A model generated the notes under the pieces. That model had not been told where the DNA came from, made no database searches, and saw only the letters and a list, made by a program, of their open reading frames with translations. Below are positions 51,839 to 59,556 of a stretch of 64,000 bases of DNA, one piece after another (position 1 is the first letter of the stretch; each line of letters begins with the position of its first letter). Source of the stretch: Streptomyces lanatus (GTDB taxonomy: Bacteria; Actinomycetota; Actinomycetes; Streptomycetales; Streptomycetaceae); contig NZ_BNBM01000012.1 of the NCBI RefSeq assembly GCF_014655715.1, positions 62,001 to 126,000 on the forward strand, in the 5' to 3' direction. Position numbers and translations under genes: made by a program.

Positions 51839-53306
51839 CGCACCCGTCCGCGTACGTTTCTGCCCGTCGCCCACCGGTAACCCCCATGTGGGCCTGGTCC
51901 GCACCGCCCTGTTCAACTGGGCGTTCGCCAAGCACCACCAGGGCACCTTGGTCTTCCGCATCGAGGACACCGACGCGGCCCGCGACTCCGAGGAGTCCTA
52001 CGACCAGCTGCTCGACTCGATGCGCTGGCTGGGCTTCGACTGGGACGAGGGCCCCGAGGTCGGCGGCCCGCACGCGCCGTACCGGCAGTCGCAGCGCATG
52101 GACCGCTACAAGGAGATCGCCCAGCAGCTCCTGGACGGCGGCCACGCCTACCACTGCTACTGCTCCCAGGACGAGCTGGACGCCCGCCGCGAGGCCGCCC
52201 GCGCCGCCGGCAGGCCCTCCGGCTACGACGGCCACTGCCGCGACCTGACCGCGGCGCAGGTCGAGGAGTACAAGGCGCAGGGCCGTGAGCCCATCGTCCG
52301 CTTCCGGATGCCCGACGAGACGATCACCTTCACGGACCTGGTCCGCGGCGAGCTGACGTTCACCCCGGAGAACGTCCCCGACTACGGCATCGTCCGCGCC
52401 AACGGCGCCCCGCTCTACACGCTCGTCAACCCGGTCGACGACGCCCTGATGGAGATCACCCACGTCCTGCGCGGCGAGGACCTGCTCTCCTCGACGCCCC
52501 GTCAGATCGCCCTGTACAAGGCGCTGATGGAGCTCGGCATCGCCAAGGGCATCCCCGCCTTCGGTCACCTGCCGTACGTGATGGGCGAGGGCAACAAGAA
52601 GCTGTCGAAGCGCGACCCCGAGTCGTCCCTCAACCTCTACCGCGAGCGCGGCTTCCTCCCCGAGGGTCTGCTCAACTACCTCTCCCTCCTCGGCTGGTCG
52701 CTCTCGGCCGACCAGGACATCTTCACGATGGACGAGATGGTCGCGGCCTTCGACGTCACGGACGTCCAGCCCAACCCGGCCCGCTTCGACCTCAAGAAGT
52801 GCGAGTCGATCAACGGCGACCACATCCGGCTGCTCGATGTGAAGGACTTCACCGAGCGCTGCCGTCCGTGGCTCCAGGCCCCGTTCGCCCCCTGGGCCCC
52901 CGAGGCCTTCGACGAGGTCAAGTGGCAGGCGATCGCCCCGCACGCGCAGACCCGCCTGAAGGTCCTGTCGGAGATCACGGACAACGTCGACTTCCTGTTC
53001 CTCGCGGAACCGGTCCTCGACGAGCAGTCCTGGACGAAGGCCATGAAGGAGGGCTCCGACGCCCTGCTGCGCACGGCCCGCGAGAAGCTGGAGGCGGCCG
53101 ACTGGGCGTCCCCGGAGTCCCTGAAGGAGGCCGTCCTGGCCGCCGGTGAGGCGCACGGCCTCAAGCTCGGCAAGGCCCAGGCCCCGGTCCGCGTCGCCGT
53201 CACCGGCCGCACCGTCGGCCTGCCCCTGTTCGAGTCCCTGGAGGTCCTGGGCAAGGACACGACGCTGGCCCGGATCGACGCGGCGCTGGCGAAGCTGGCC
53301 GCATAG
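51831..53306 (+). CDS. gltX: Glutamate-tRNA ligase
   Basis: A 491-residue class I synthetase that charges tRNA-Glu and, in organisms without GlnRS, also tRNA-Gln for later amidation by GatCAB. FCPSPTGNPHVGLVRTALFN contains the HIGH-type ATP site, and KLSKRDPES is the KMSKS-type loop. GTG 51831 overlaps the FAH stop (GTGGCTAG) and gives the usual start ASAPVRVRF. Streptomyces are expected to use this enzyme non-discriminatingly (known biology, not visible in sequence). Glu and Gln tRNA genes follow within 1 kb. Confidence 0.96.
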   Translation: MASAPVRVRFCPSPTGNPHVGLVRTALFNWAFAKHHQGTLVFRIEDTDAARDSEESYDQLLDSMRWLGFDWDEGPEVGGPHAPYRQSQRMDRYKEIAQQLLDGGHAYHCYCSQDELDARREAARAAGRPSGYDGHCRDLTAAQVEEYKAQGREPIVRFRMPDETITFTDLVRGELTFTPENVPDYGIVRANGAPLYTLVNPVDDALMEITHVLRGEDLLSSTPRQIALYKALMELGIAKGIPAFGHLPYVMGEGNKKLSKRDPESSLNLYRERGFLPEGLLNYLSLLGWSLSADQDIFTMDEMVAAFDVTDVQPNPARFDLKKCESINGDHIRLLDVKDFTERCRPWLQAPFAPWAPEAFDEVKWQAIAPHAQTRLKVLSEITDNVDFLFLAEPVLDEQSWTKAMKEGSDALLRTAREKLEAADWASPESLKEAVLAAGEAHGLKLGKAQAPVRVAVTGRTVGLPLFESLEVLGKDTTLARIDAALAKLAA

Positions 53307-53344
53307 CGCGGACAGACCCCGGTCGTCCGGGTTACCTTCGGATC

Positions 53345-54076
53345 ATGGGGATTCGGGCCGTGGTCTGGGACGTGGACGACACGATTTTCGACTACACCAC
53401 CGCCGACCGCGCGGGAATGCGGGAGCACTTGCGGGCCGAGGGCCTGCTCGACGGGTACGACACCGTCGAGCAGGCCCTCGACCGTTGGCGCCAGGTCACG
53501 GACGCCCAATGGGCGCGGTTCGCCGCGGGGCAGGCGACCTTCGAGGGGCAGCGGCGTGATCGCGTACGGGTCTTCCTGGGCGCGGAGCTGACCGACGCCG
53601 AGGCCGACCGGTGGTTCCGGCGCTACATCGGGCACTACGAGGCCGCCTGGGCCCTCTTCCCGGACGTCCTGCCCGTCCTGGACGCCCTCGCCGCCAGCCA
53701 CCGGCACGCGGTGCTGTCGAACTCCAGCCTCACCGTCCAGGACCGCAAGCTGCGGGTGCTCGGCGTCCATGACCGCTTCGAGGCGATCCTGTGCGCCGCC
53801 GAGCTCGGCGTCTCCAAGCCGGAGGCCGGCGCCTTCCACGCCGCCTGCGCCGCCCTCGGGCTCGCCCCGCACCAGGTGGCGTATGTCGGGGATCACCCCG
53901 AGATCGACGGGCGGGGTGCCGCGGACGCCGGGCTGCTGTCGGTGTGGATCGACCGCGACGGGGCGTACACCAGCGACGACGACCCCGGTCGGCCGCACCG
54001 GATCGCCTCCCTCGCCGAACTCCCCGCGCTGCTCGGCGCGGATACCCGTTTTGGAGCCCCGTCCACCTTCGGGTAA
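53345..54076 (+). CDS. HAD-superfamily phosphatase-like hydrolase
   Basis: A 243-residue HAD protein. Motif I is WDVDDTIFDY with the nucleophile and acid Asp, motif II is LSNSS, motif III is SKPE, and motif IV GDHPEID. A helical cap (about 20-110) sits between I and II. It resembles phosphoglycolate phosphatase and other small-molecule phosphatases; substrate unknown. GGAT-type purines precede the ATG at 53345, 38 bp behind gltX, so it is probably co-transcribed with it. The tRNA array follows on the same strand. Confidence 0.85.
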   Translation: MGIRAVVWDVDDTIFDYTTADRAGMREHLRAEGLLDGYDTVEQALDRWRQVTDAQWARFAAGQATFEGQRRDRVRVFLGAELTDAEADRWFRRYIGHYEAAWALFPDVLPVLDALAASHRHAVLSNSSLTVQDRKLRVLGVHDRFEAILCAAELGVSKPEAGAFHAACAALGLAPHQVAYVGDHPEIDGRGAADAGLLSVWIDRDGAYTSDDDPGRPHRIASLAELPALLGADTRFGAPSTFG

Positions 54077-54167
54077 TGTTCTTCCTGCGCCGCCGGGGAG
54101 CGGGCCGAAAGGCCGGAACCGACGGAGCAAAACTAGAACAAGATCCCCACCGGGGCTTGCGTTCCAG

Positions 54168-54239
54168 TGGCCTATGGTGTAATTGGCAGCACGACTGATT
54201 CTGGTTCAGTTAGTCTTGGTTCGAGTCCAGGTAGGCCAG
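54168..54239 (+). tRNA. tRNA-Gln (CUG), copy 1
   Basis: A 72-base cloverleaf: acceptor TGGCCTA/TAGGCCA, anticodon stem ACTGA/TCAGT with loop TTCTGGT giving anticodon CTG, TTCGAGTC T-arm. Discriminator G; CCA not encoded. Confidence 0.97.
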
Positions 54240-54260
54240 CTCGCAGAGCTCATCTGCATC

Positions 54261-54333
54261 GCCCCCGTTGTGTAGCGGCCTAGCACGCTGCCCTCTCAAG
54301 GCAGTAGCGCCGGTTCGAATCCGGTCGGGGGTA
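54261..54333 (+). tRNA. tRNA-Glu (CUC), copy 1
   Basis: A 73-base cloverleaf: acceptor GCCCCCG/CGGGGGT, anticodon stem CTGCC/GGCAG with loop CTCTCAA giving anticodon CTC, T-arm GGTTCGAATCC. It differs from the other two Glu copies by a compensated pair in the anticodon stem. Confidence 0.97.
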
Positions 54334-54362
54334 CTGATCTCGGTTCATTCGGGATCGCCAGG

Positions 54363-54435
54363 GCCCCCGTTGTGTAGCGGCCTAGCACGCCGCCCTCTCA
54401 AGGCGGTAGCGCCGGTTCGAATCCGGTCGGGGGTA
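54363..54435 (+). tRNA. tRNA-Glu (CUC), copy 2
   Basis: A 73-base cloverleaf with anticodon stem CCGCC/GGCGG and anticodon CTC; otherwise the same as copy 1. CCA is not encoded. Confidence 0.97.
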
Positions 54436-54456
54436 CTGAACTGGTCTAAACCACAT

Positions 54457-54528
54457 TGGTCTATGGTGTAATTGGCAGCACGACTGATTCTGGTTCAGTT
54501 AGTCTTGGTTCGAGTCCAGGTAGACCAG
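54457..54528 (+). tRNA. tRNA-Gln (CUG), copy 2
   Basis: A 72-base cloverleaf; acceptor TGGTCTA/TAGACCA with a compensated C-G to T-A change against copy 1, anticodon CTG. CCA is not encoded. Confidence 0.97.
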
Positions 54529-54556
54529 CTCGGACCTGCGGAAACGCAGTGTCCAC

Positions 54557-54629
54557 GCCCCCGTTGTGTAGCGGCCTAGCACGCCGCCCTCTCAAGGCGG
54601 TAGCGCCGGTTCGAATCCGGTCGGGGGTA
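54557..54629 (+). tRNA. tRNA-Glu (CUC), copy 3
   Basis: A 73-base cloverleaf the same as copy 2. It ends 5 bp before a strong terminator. Confidence 0.97.
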
Positions 54630-54634
54630 CGAGA

Positions 54635-54666
54635 CGAAGGCCCTCCGCTTTGGCGGAGGGCCTTCG
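54635..54666. terminator. Bidirectional terminator after the tRNA array
   Basis: CGAAGGCCCTCCGC and GCGGAGGGCCTTCG form a perfect 14-bp stem around TTTG. It serves the tRNA unit on the plus strand and probably the MerR gene on the minus strand. Confidence 0.85.
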
Positions 54667-54679
54667 CTGTATGCGGGGT

Positions 54680-55324
54680 CTACTCGAAGCCGTACCGCCG
54701 TGCCGACTCCTCCTCCTGCGCCAGCCGGTGCAGGGCCTGGAGCATCGGCTGGACGAGGACCGTCCCCAGGACCGCCGTCTCGACCCGCTCGGCCTCCGAG
54801 CCATGGGTCTCCACGAAGTCCAGGTCGAGGACCGCCGCCCCGTGCATCAAGCGTGCGTACGCCAGCAGCAGTTGAGGGTCCCAGTCGTAGCCGAGGCGGC
54901 GCAGCGCCGCCAGCGCCACGACCAGTGAGCGGTACGACGGCGAGATGGTGACCAGCGCCTGGGCGTTCGACCAGCCCAGGGACTCCAGCAGTTGATCGGC
55001 CACCTGGTGCGCGGCCCCGACGTACTCGTCCTCCTCGTCCGGCTCGGGCACCTGTGGCAGGGCCCACAGGGCCGCGCCCATGCGGATCGTGCGGGGGAGG
55101 GAGTCGTCGTCGACATGCCCGAGGACGTCCCGGACCGTGGCCACCGGTATCCGGCCGACCTGGATCATCGCGCGGACCAGGCGCAGCCGGCGCAGATGGT
55201 CCTCGTCGTACTCGGCGGTGCGGGCGTTGAGCTGCCGGCCCGGCGCCAACAGGCCTTCGCGCAGGTAGTACTTGATCGTCGCGATCGGCACCCCGCTGCG
55301 CTCGCTGAGTTCGGCCAGCCGCAT
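54680..55324 (-). CDS. MerR-family transcriptional regulator
   Basis: A 214-residue regulator with the MerR winged helix at the N-terminus (LAELSERSGVPIATIKYYLREGLL, then the wing RTAEYDEDHLRRLRLVR) and a helical C-terminal domain with no Cys pattern for metal sensing. It is divergent from the DUF4188 gene, and a perfect operator palindrome GGATAGCG-C-CGCTATCC lies between them, so it probably controls that gene and itself. Ligand unknown. Confidence 0.88.
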   Translation of the reverse strand: MRLAELSERSGVPIATIKYYLREGLLAPGRQLNARTAEYDEDHLRRLRLVRAMIQVGRIPVATVRDVLGHVDDDSLPRTIRMGAALWALPQVPEPDEEDEYVGAAHQVADQLLESLGWSNAQALVTISPSYRSLVVALAALRRLGYDWDPQLLLAYARLMHGAAVLDLDFVETHGSEAERVETAVLGTVLVQPMLQALHRLAQEEESARRYGFE

Positions 55325-55373
55325 GTCTTGCGCCTCTCATTGGGGAGTGCCACTATCCAAGCACCGATCAGGA

Positions 55374-55390
55374 GGATAGCGCCGCTATCC
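55374..55390. promoter_or_regulatory. MerR operator palindrome
   Basis: GGATAGCGCCGCTATCC is a perfect 8-1-8 palindrome; a further CTATCC half site lies at 55353. It is 49 bp upstream of merR and 21 bp upstream of the DUF4188 gene, the expected place for MerR binding between promoter elements. Confidence 0.7.
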
Positions 55391-55411
55391 GATGGGGGAG
55401 ACGGGGGCGCC

Positions 55412-55924
55412 ATGTTCGCGAAGCCGGTGCTGGGTCGGACGACCGCGGATGCCGAGGGCGATGTGGTGGTGCTGCTCATCGGGATGCGGATCAATCACTT
55501 CTGGGCGGTGCACCAGTGGCTCCCGGTCATGCTGTCGATGTTCCGCATGCTGGGGGAGCTTGCGCGGGACGGCGACCGGGGGCTGCTGGGGCGGGTACTG
55601 CTGACGGCGTCGCCGCGGACGTACTACGTCGTGCAGTACTGGGAGTCCAAGGAGAAGCTCTACGCGTACGCGACCTCGCCGGACATGTTCCATCACAAGG
55701 TGTGGGGGATCATCAACCGCAAGGAGCGGGCCGGGAAGGCGCGCGGGCATGTGGGGATCTGGCACGAGGCGTACGTGGTGCCCGAGGGGGCGTACGAGTC
55801 GATCTACGCGGACATGCCGGCGACCGGGCTGGCCGCGGCGCATGGACAGGTGCCGGTCGCTGCGCGCGGGCGGTATGCGAAGGATCGATTCGCTCACAGG
55901 TCGGGGAGCGCGACGACTCCCTAG
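55412..55924 (+). CDS. DUF4188 family protein
   Basis: A 170-residue protein with the DUF4188 pattern: VVVLLIGMRINHFWAVHQWL, MLGELARDGDRGLLG, YYVVQYWESKEKLYAYA and the C-terminal VGIWHEAYVVPEGAYESIY. Such proteins resemble heme-degrading monooxygenase-like ferredoxin-fold proteins. It is controlled, by context, by the adjacent MerR gene. Actual role unknown. The ATG at 55412 is chosen; the long open frame upstream lies over the merR gene and is not coding. Confidence 0.85.
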   Translation: MFAKPVLGRTTADAEGDVVVLLIGMRINHFWAVHQWLPVMLSMFRMLGELARDGDRGLLGRVLLTASPRTYYVVQYWESKEKLYAYATSPDMFHHKVWGIINRKERAGKARGHVGIWHEAYVVPEGAYESIYADMPATGLAAAHGQVPVAARGRYAKDRFAHRSGSATTP

Positions 55925-55935
55925 GGTGCGGGAAG

Positions 55936-55965
55936 AAGGGCCGCCGCGGCGTTGAGGCCGCCCTT
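55936..55965. terminator. Hairpin between DUF4188 gene and ndgR
   Basis: AAGGGC and GCCCTT arms with an inner GCC/GGC pair form a terminator-like hairpin between convergent stops at 55924 and 55980. Confidence 0.45.
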
Positions 55966-55979
55966 TCCCGGTGTGCGGC

Positions 55980-56696
55980 TCAGCCCGTGCGGCGCAGTGC
56001 CTCGGAGAGGCGGGCCGCCGCGTCGATGACCGCCTGTGCGTGCATGCGGCCGGGGTGGCGGGTGAGGCGCTCGATGGGGCCGGAGACGGATACGGCGGCC
56101 ACCACGCGGTTCGACGGGCCGCGTACCGGCGCCGAGACGGACGCGACGCCCGGCTCGCGCTCGCCGATCGACTGGGCCCAGCCCCGGCGTCGTACGCCCG
56201 ACAGGGCCGTCGCCGTGAAGCGGGCGCCCTGCAGGCCCCGGTGCAGGCGCTCCGGCTCCTCCCAGGCCATGAGGATCTGGGCGGAGGAGCCCGCCTTCAT
56301 GGTGAGCGTCGAGCCGACCGGGACCGTGTCCCGAAGGCCGGACAGGCGCTCCGCCGCGGCGACGCAGATGCGCATGTCGCCCTGGCGGCGGTAGAGCTGT
56401 GCGCTCTCGCCGGTCACATCGCGGAGGTGGGTGAGAACCGGTCCTGCGGTGGCGAGGAGACGGTCCTCACCCGCCGCCGCGGCCAGTTCCGCCAGGCGAG
56501 GGCCGAGAATGAAACGGCCCTGCATGTCACGCGCCACCATGCGGTGGTGTTCAAGGGCCACGGCCAGCCGATGGGCCGTGGGTCGTGCCAATCCGGTGGC
56601 CGAGACGAGCCCTGCGAGGGTGGCCGGACCGGACTCCAGGGCGCTCAGGACAAGGGCTGCCTTGTCCAGAACGCCGACGCCGCTACTGTTGTCCAT
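55980..56696 (-). CDS. ndgR: IclR-family regulator of leucine biosynthesis NdgR
   Basis: A 238-residue IclR-type protein: N-terminal winged helix (GVLDKAALVLSALESGPATL, LVSATGLARPTAHRLAVALE) and the effector domain (LLATAGPVLTHLRDVTGESAQL, GSTLTMKAGSSAQILMA, RRRGWAQSIGEREPGVASVS). Divergent from leuCD at the place where S. coelicolor NdgR lies; that protein controls leuCD and amino acid metabolism. The ATG at 56696 gives the standard MDNSSGVGVLDK start; an upstream ATG at 56717 is not needed. TGAAACG repeats lie in the shared promoter. Confidence 0.92.
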   Translation of the reverse strand: MDNSSGVGVLDKAALVLSALESGPATLAGLVSATGLARPTAHRLAVALEHHRMVARDMQGRFILGPRLAELAAAAGEDRLLATAGPVLTHLRDVTGESAQLYRRQGDMRICVAAAERLSGLRDTVPVGSTLTMKAGSSAQILMAWEEPERLHRGLQGARFTATALSGVRRRGWAQSIGEREPGVASVSAPVRGPSNRVVAAVSVSGPIERLTRHPGRMHAQAVIDAAARLSEALRRTG

Positions 56697-56740
56697 GAAA
56701 CGATACTCGCGTCTCACTCTGTGAAACGCAAGTTCAATTT
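56696..56740. promoter_or_regulatory. Candidate NdgR operator between ndgR and leuC
   Basis: TGAAACG occurs at 56696 and 56722, the latter inside the dyad TGAAACGCAAGTTCA (56722-56736). It is AT-rich compared with its surroundings, as for a promoter. Confidence 0.5.
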
Positions 56741-56897
56741 TCCGTGGAACACGCCACTCTGGAAGAACGAAGGCAGCGCGGCCCGCGAACGAAACGGGCC
56801 TGGCGGCGGGCGCCCGTGACCAGGGGCGCGGGCGGAGGCCGCCTCCTCAAGATCTCTAGTTGGGCCGGTGGACCGTATGCCGGCCGGAGGGAAAGCG

Positions 56898-58322
56898 ATG
56901 GGTAGGACACTCGCGGAGAAGGTCTGGGACGACCATGTCGTCCGGCGCGCCGAGGGCGAGCCCGACCTCCTCTTCATCGATCTGCATCTGCTGCACGAGG
57001 TGACCAGCCCGCAGGCCTTCGACGGGCTGCGGAAGAGCGGGCGGAAGGTGCGCCGCCTCGACCTCACCATCGCCACCGAGGACCACAACACCCCCACCCT
57101 CGACATCGACAAGCCCATCGCCGACCCGGTCTCCCGGGTCCAGCTGGAGACGCTGCGCAAGAACGCCGCCGACTTCGGGGTCCGTCTGCACCCGCTGGGC
57201 GACGTCGAGCAGGGCGTCGTCCATGTCGTGGGCCCGCAGCTGGGTCTGACCCAGCCCGGCATGACCGTGGTCTGCGGTGACTCCCACACCTCCACGCACG
57301 GCGCCTTCGGCGGTCTGGCGTTCGGCATCGGCACCTCCCAGGTGGAGCATGTGCTGGCCACCCAGACGCTGCCCCTGGTCCGCCCGAAGACCATGGCCAT
57401 CACGGTCAACGGCGAGCTGCCGGACGGCGTCACCGCCAAGGACCTGATCCTGGCGATCATCGCCCGGATCGGCACGGGCGGCGGCCAGGGCTATGTCCTG
57501 GAGTACCGCGGCTCCGCCATCGAGAAGCTCTCGATGGAGGCCCGGATGACCATCTGCAACATGTCGATCGAGGCCGGCGCCCGCGCGGGCATGATCGCCC
57601 CGGACGAGACCACCTTCGAGTACCTCAAGGGCCGCCCGCACGCGCCCGCCGGTGAGGACTGGGACGCGGCCGTCGCCTACTGGAAGACGCTGAAGACGGA
57701 CGCGGACGCCGAGTTCGACGCCGAGGTCGTCATCGAGGCCGCCGAACTGTCGCCGTTCGTCACCTGGGGCACCAACCCCGGCCAGGGCGCACCGCTTTCG
57801 GCGTCCGTCCCCGATCCGGCTTCGTACGAAGACGCTTCGGAGCGCCTCGCCGCCGAAAAGGCCCTGGAATACATGGGGTTGGAGGCCGGTCAGGCGCTGC
57901 GCTCCATCAAGGTGGACACCGTCTTCGTAGGCTCCTGCACCAACGGCCGCATCGAGGACCTGCGCGCCGCCGCCGAGCTCGTGAAGGGCCGCAAAGTCGC
58001 CGACGGCGTACGGATGCTGGTCGTCCCCGGCTCCGCACGGGTCGGTCTGCAGGCCGTCTCCGAGGGCCTGGACGTCGTCTTCAAGGACGCCGGCGCCGAG
58101 TGGCGGCACGCGGGCTGCTCGATGTGCCTCGGCATGAACCCGGACCAGCTGGCCCCGGGCGAGCGCTCCGCGTCCACCTCCAACCGCAACTTCGAGGGCC
58201 GGCAGGGCAAGGGCGGTCGTACGCACCTGGTGTCGCCGCAGGTCGCGGCCGCCACGGCCGTGCTGGGCCACCTGGCCTCGCCCGCCGACCTGTCCGATGC
58301 CCCTGTGCCCGCTGGAGTCTGA
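56898..58322 (+). CDS. leuC: 3-isopropylmalate dehydratase large subunit
   Basis: A 474-residue aconitase-superfamily subunit. Cys ligands for the 4Fe-4S cluster are in VGSCTNGRIED and HAGCSMCLGMNPD; GDSHTSTHGAFGGLAFGIGTSQVEHVLATQ is the aconitase signature. With LeuD it isomerises 2- to 3-isopropylmalate, and it also processes citramalate. The ATG at 56898 has GGAGGG 7 bp upstream; a GTG at 56868 would add ten residues. leuD begins 5 bp after the stop. Confidence 0.97.
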   Translation: MGRTLAEKVWDDHVVRRAEGEPDLLFIDLHLLHEVTSPQAFDGLRKSGRKVRRLDLTIATEDHNTPTLDIDKPIADPVSRVQLETLRKNAADFGVRLHPLGDVEQGVVHVVGPQLGLTQPGMTVVCGDSHTSTHGAFGGLAFGIGTSQVEHVLATQTLPLVRPKTMAITVNGELPDGVTAKDLILAIIARIGTGGGQGYVLEYRGSAIEKLSMEARMTICNMSIEAGARAGMIAPDETTFEYLKGRPHAPAGEDWDAAVAYWKTLKTDADAEFDAEVVIEAAELSPFVTWGTNPGQGAPLSASVPDPASYEDASERLAAEKALEYMGLEAGQALRSIKVDTVFVGSCTNGRIEDLRAAAELVKGRKVADGVRMLVVPGSARVGLQAVSEGLDVVFKDAGAEWRHAGCSMCLGMNPDQLAPGERSASTSNRNFEGRQGKGGRTHLVSPQVAAATAVLGHLASPADLSDAPVPAGV

Positions 58323-58327
58323 GAGTC

Positions 58328-58921
58328 ATGGAAGCATTCACCAAGCACACCGGTCGGGCCGTCCCGCTGCGTCGCAGCAACGTCGACACCGACCAGATCA
58401 TCCCTGCTCACTGGCTCAAGAAGGTCACGCGGGACGGATTCGAGGACGGGCTGTTCGAGGCCTGGCGCAAGGACGAGACGTTCATCCTCAACCAGCCCGA
58501 GCGGCAGGGCGCCACGGTGCTGGTCGCCGGCCCCGACTTCGGCACCGGCTCCTCCCGTGAGCACGCCGTGTGGGCGCTGCAGAACTACGGTTTCAAGACC
58601 GTCATCTCCTCGCGCTTCGCGGACATCTTCCGCGGTAACTCGCTCAAGAACGGCCTGCTCACGGTGGTTCTGGAGCAGAAGATCGTGGACGCGCTGCAGG
58701 AGCTCACCGAGAACGACCCGCAGGCCGAGATCACCGTCGACCTGGAGGCCCGCGAGGTGCGCGCCGAGGGCATCACCGCCTCCTTCGAGCTGGACGAGAA
58801 CTCCCGCTGGCGGCTGCTGAACGGCCTCGACGACATCTCGATCACCCTCCAGAACGAGGATGACATCGCCGCCTACGAGGCGAAGCGGCCGTCGTTCAAG
58901 CCGCGCACGATCCAGGTCTGA
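58328..58921 (+). CDS. leuD: 3-isopropylmalate dehydratase small subunit
   Basis: A 197-residue swivel-domain subunit (AVPLRRSNVDTDQIIPAHWLKK, GPDFGTGSSREHAVWALQNYG, VISSRFADIFRGNSLKNGLL) that completes the LeuCD active site. The ATG at 58328 is 5 bp behind leuC with a GAGAG site. A perfect terminator follows at 58970-59000. Length is normal for actinobacteria. Confidence 0.97.
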   Translation: MEAFTKHTGRAVPLRRSNVDTDQIIPAHWLKKVTRDGFEDGLFEAWRKDETFILNQPERQGATVLVAGPDFGTGSSREHAVWALQNYGFKTVISSRFADIFRGNSLKNGLLTVVLEQKIVDALQELTENDPQAEITVDLEAREVRAEGITASFELDENSRWRLLNGLDDISITLQNEDDIAAYEAKRPSFKPRTIQV

Positions 58922-58969
58922 CCCCGGGCCCGCGCGCAAGGCGACTTTCGGACACCGCAACACCCCCTC

Positions 58970-59000
58970 AGTACCCCCGATCAGCCCGATCGGGGGTACT
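58970..59000 (+). terminator. Terminator after leuCD
   Basis: AGTACCCCCGATC and GATCGGGGGTACT form a perfect 13-bp stem, loop AGCCC, 48 bp after the leuD stop. Confidence 0.8.
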
Positions 59001-59186
59001 GCCATGTCTGCACCCGAACGGCCCTGCCCCGCCGTCGCGCCGCGCTCAACTTCCCACGTTACGAAGGCTGTTGCCGGGGTACGCGAGTGGTGTCACCGTG
59101 ACTTCCGCAAGTGCCCGGAAGGCCATTTGAGGCCGGAGTTGCACCCCTGGCAGGCGACAACTCGCCCCAGATGGCACAATCTGTGC

Positions 59187-59417
59187 ATGGAACACGACGG
59201 CCAACTCGAGCTCTATGCGGCAGTCGCGGACCAACTGAAGGAAGCGCACACAAGGGTGCGCGCACTGCAAGTCCCGGAGGGCGTACGGATGGCGCTGACC
59301 CGGAAGCTGCTGGTCATTACGGCCGCGGCCAAACACGACGTCGCCGAAGCGACAAGGCGTCTGGAGCGGTTCATCGCGGACCTCGACGCGGGGCGATTCC
59401 CCGAAGAGGAACGCTGA
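59187..59417 (+). CDS. Small helical protein of 76 residues, unknown function
   Basis: The frame from ATG 59187 encodes MEHDGQLELYAAVADQLKEA followed by HTRVRALQVPEGVRMALTRK and a helix with ATRRLERFIADLDAG. Composition is charged and helical, with no membrane segment. The region upstream in the same frame has no good start, so the short form is preferred. It lies between leuD and hupS; I cannot name a family. Confidence 0.7.
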   Translation: MEHDGQLELYAAVADQLKEAHTRVRALQVPEGVRMALTRKLLVITAAAKHDVAEATRRLERFIADLDAGRFPEEER

Positions 59418-59476
59418 GAACACCTTCGAGACAGTCGAGTCTGTTGCGGCACAAGGGTGATTAGCCCGTTTCGTGT

Positions 59477-59505
59477 TTGATTTGCGGTATATATCTGCCT
59501 AACGT
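59477..59505 (+). promoter_or_regulatory. Candidate hupS promoter
   Basis: TTGATT and TAACGT are 17 bp apart, with an AT-rich spacer (GGTATATATC) that is striking against the GC background. The hupS start is 52 bp downstream of the -10 box. Confidence 0.6.
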
Positions 59506-59556
59506 GCGAAAAAGCTTGAACACTTTCGTTCTGGCGATGTCTCCGAAGGGGAAGAC

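Noticed and set aside
54268..54875. Short repetitive frames over the tRNA array (repeats of APVRIRSGV)
   Set aside because: They are translations of the conserved T-arm of the tRNA genes.
56821..56868. GC-rich hairpin GGAGG-CCG-CCTCC before leuC as an attenuator
   Set aside because: The loop is too short, there is no T run, and no leader peptide with Leu codons was found.
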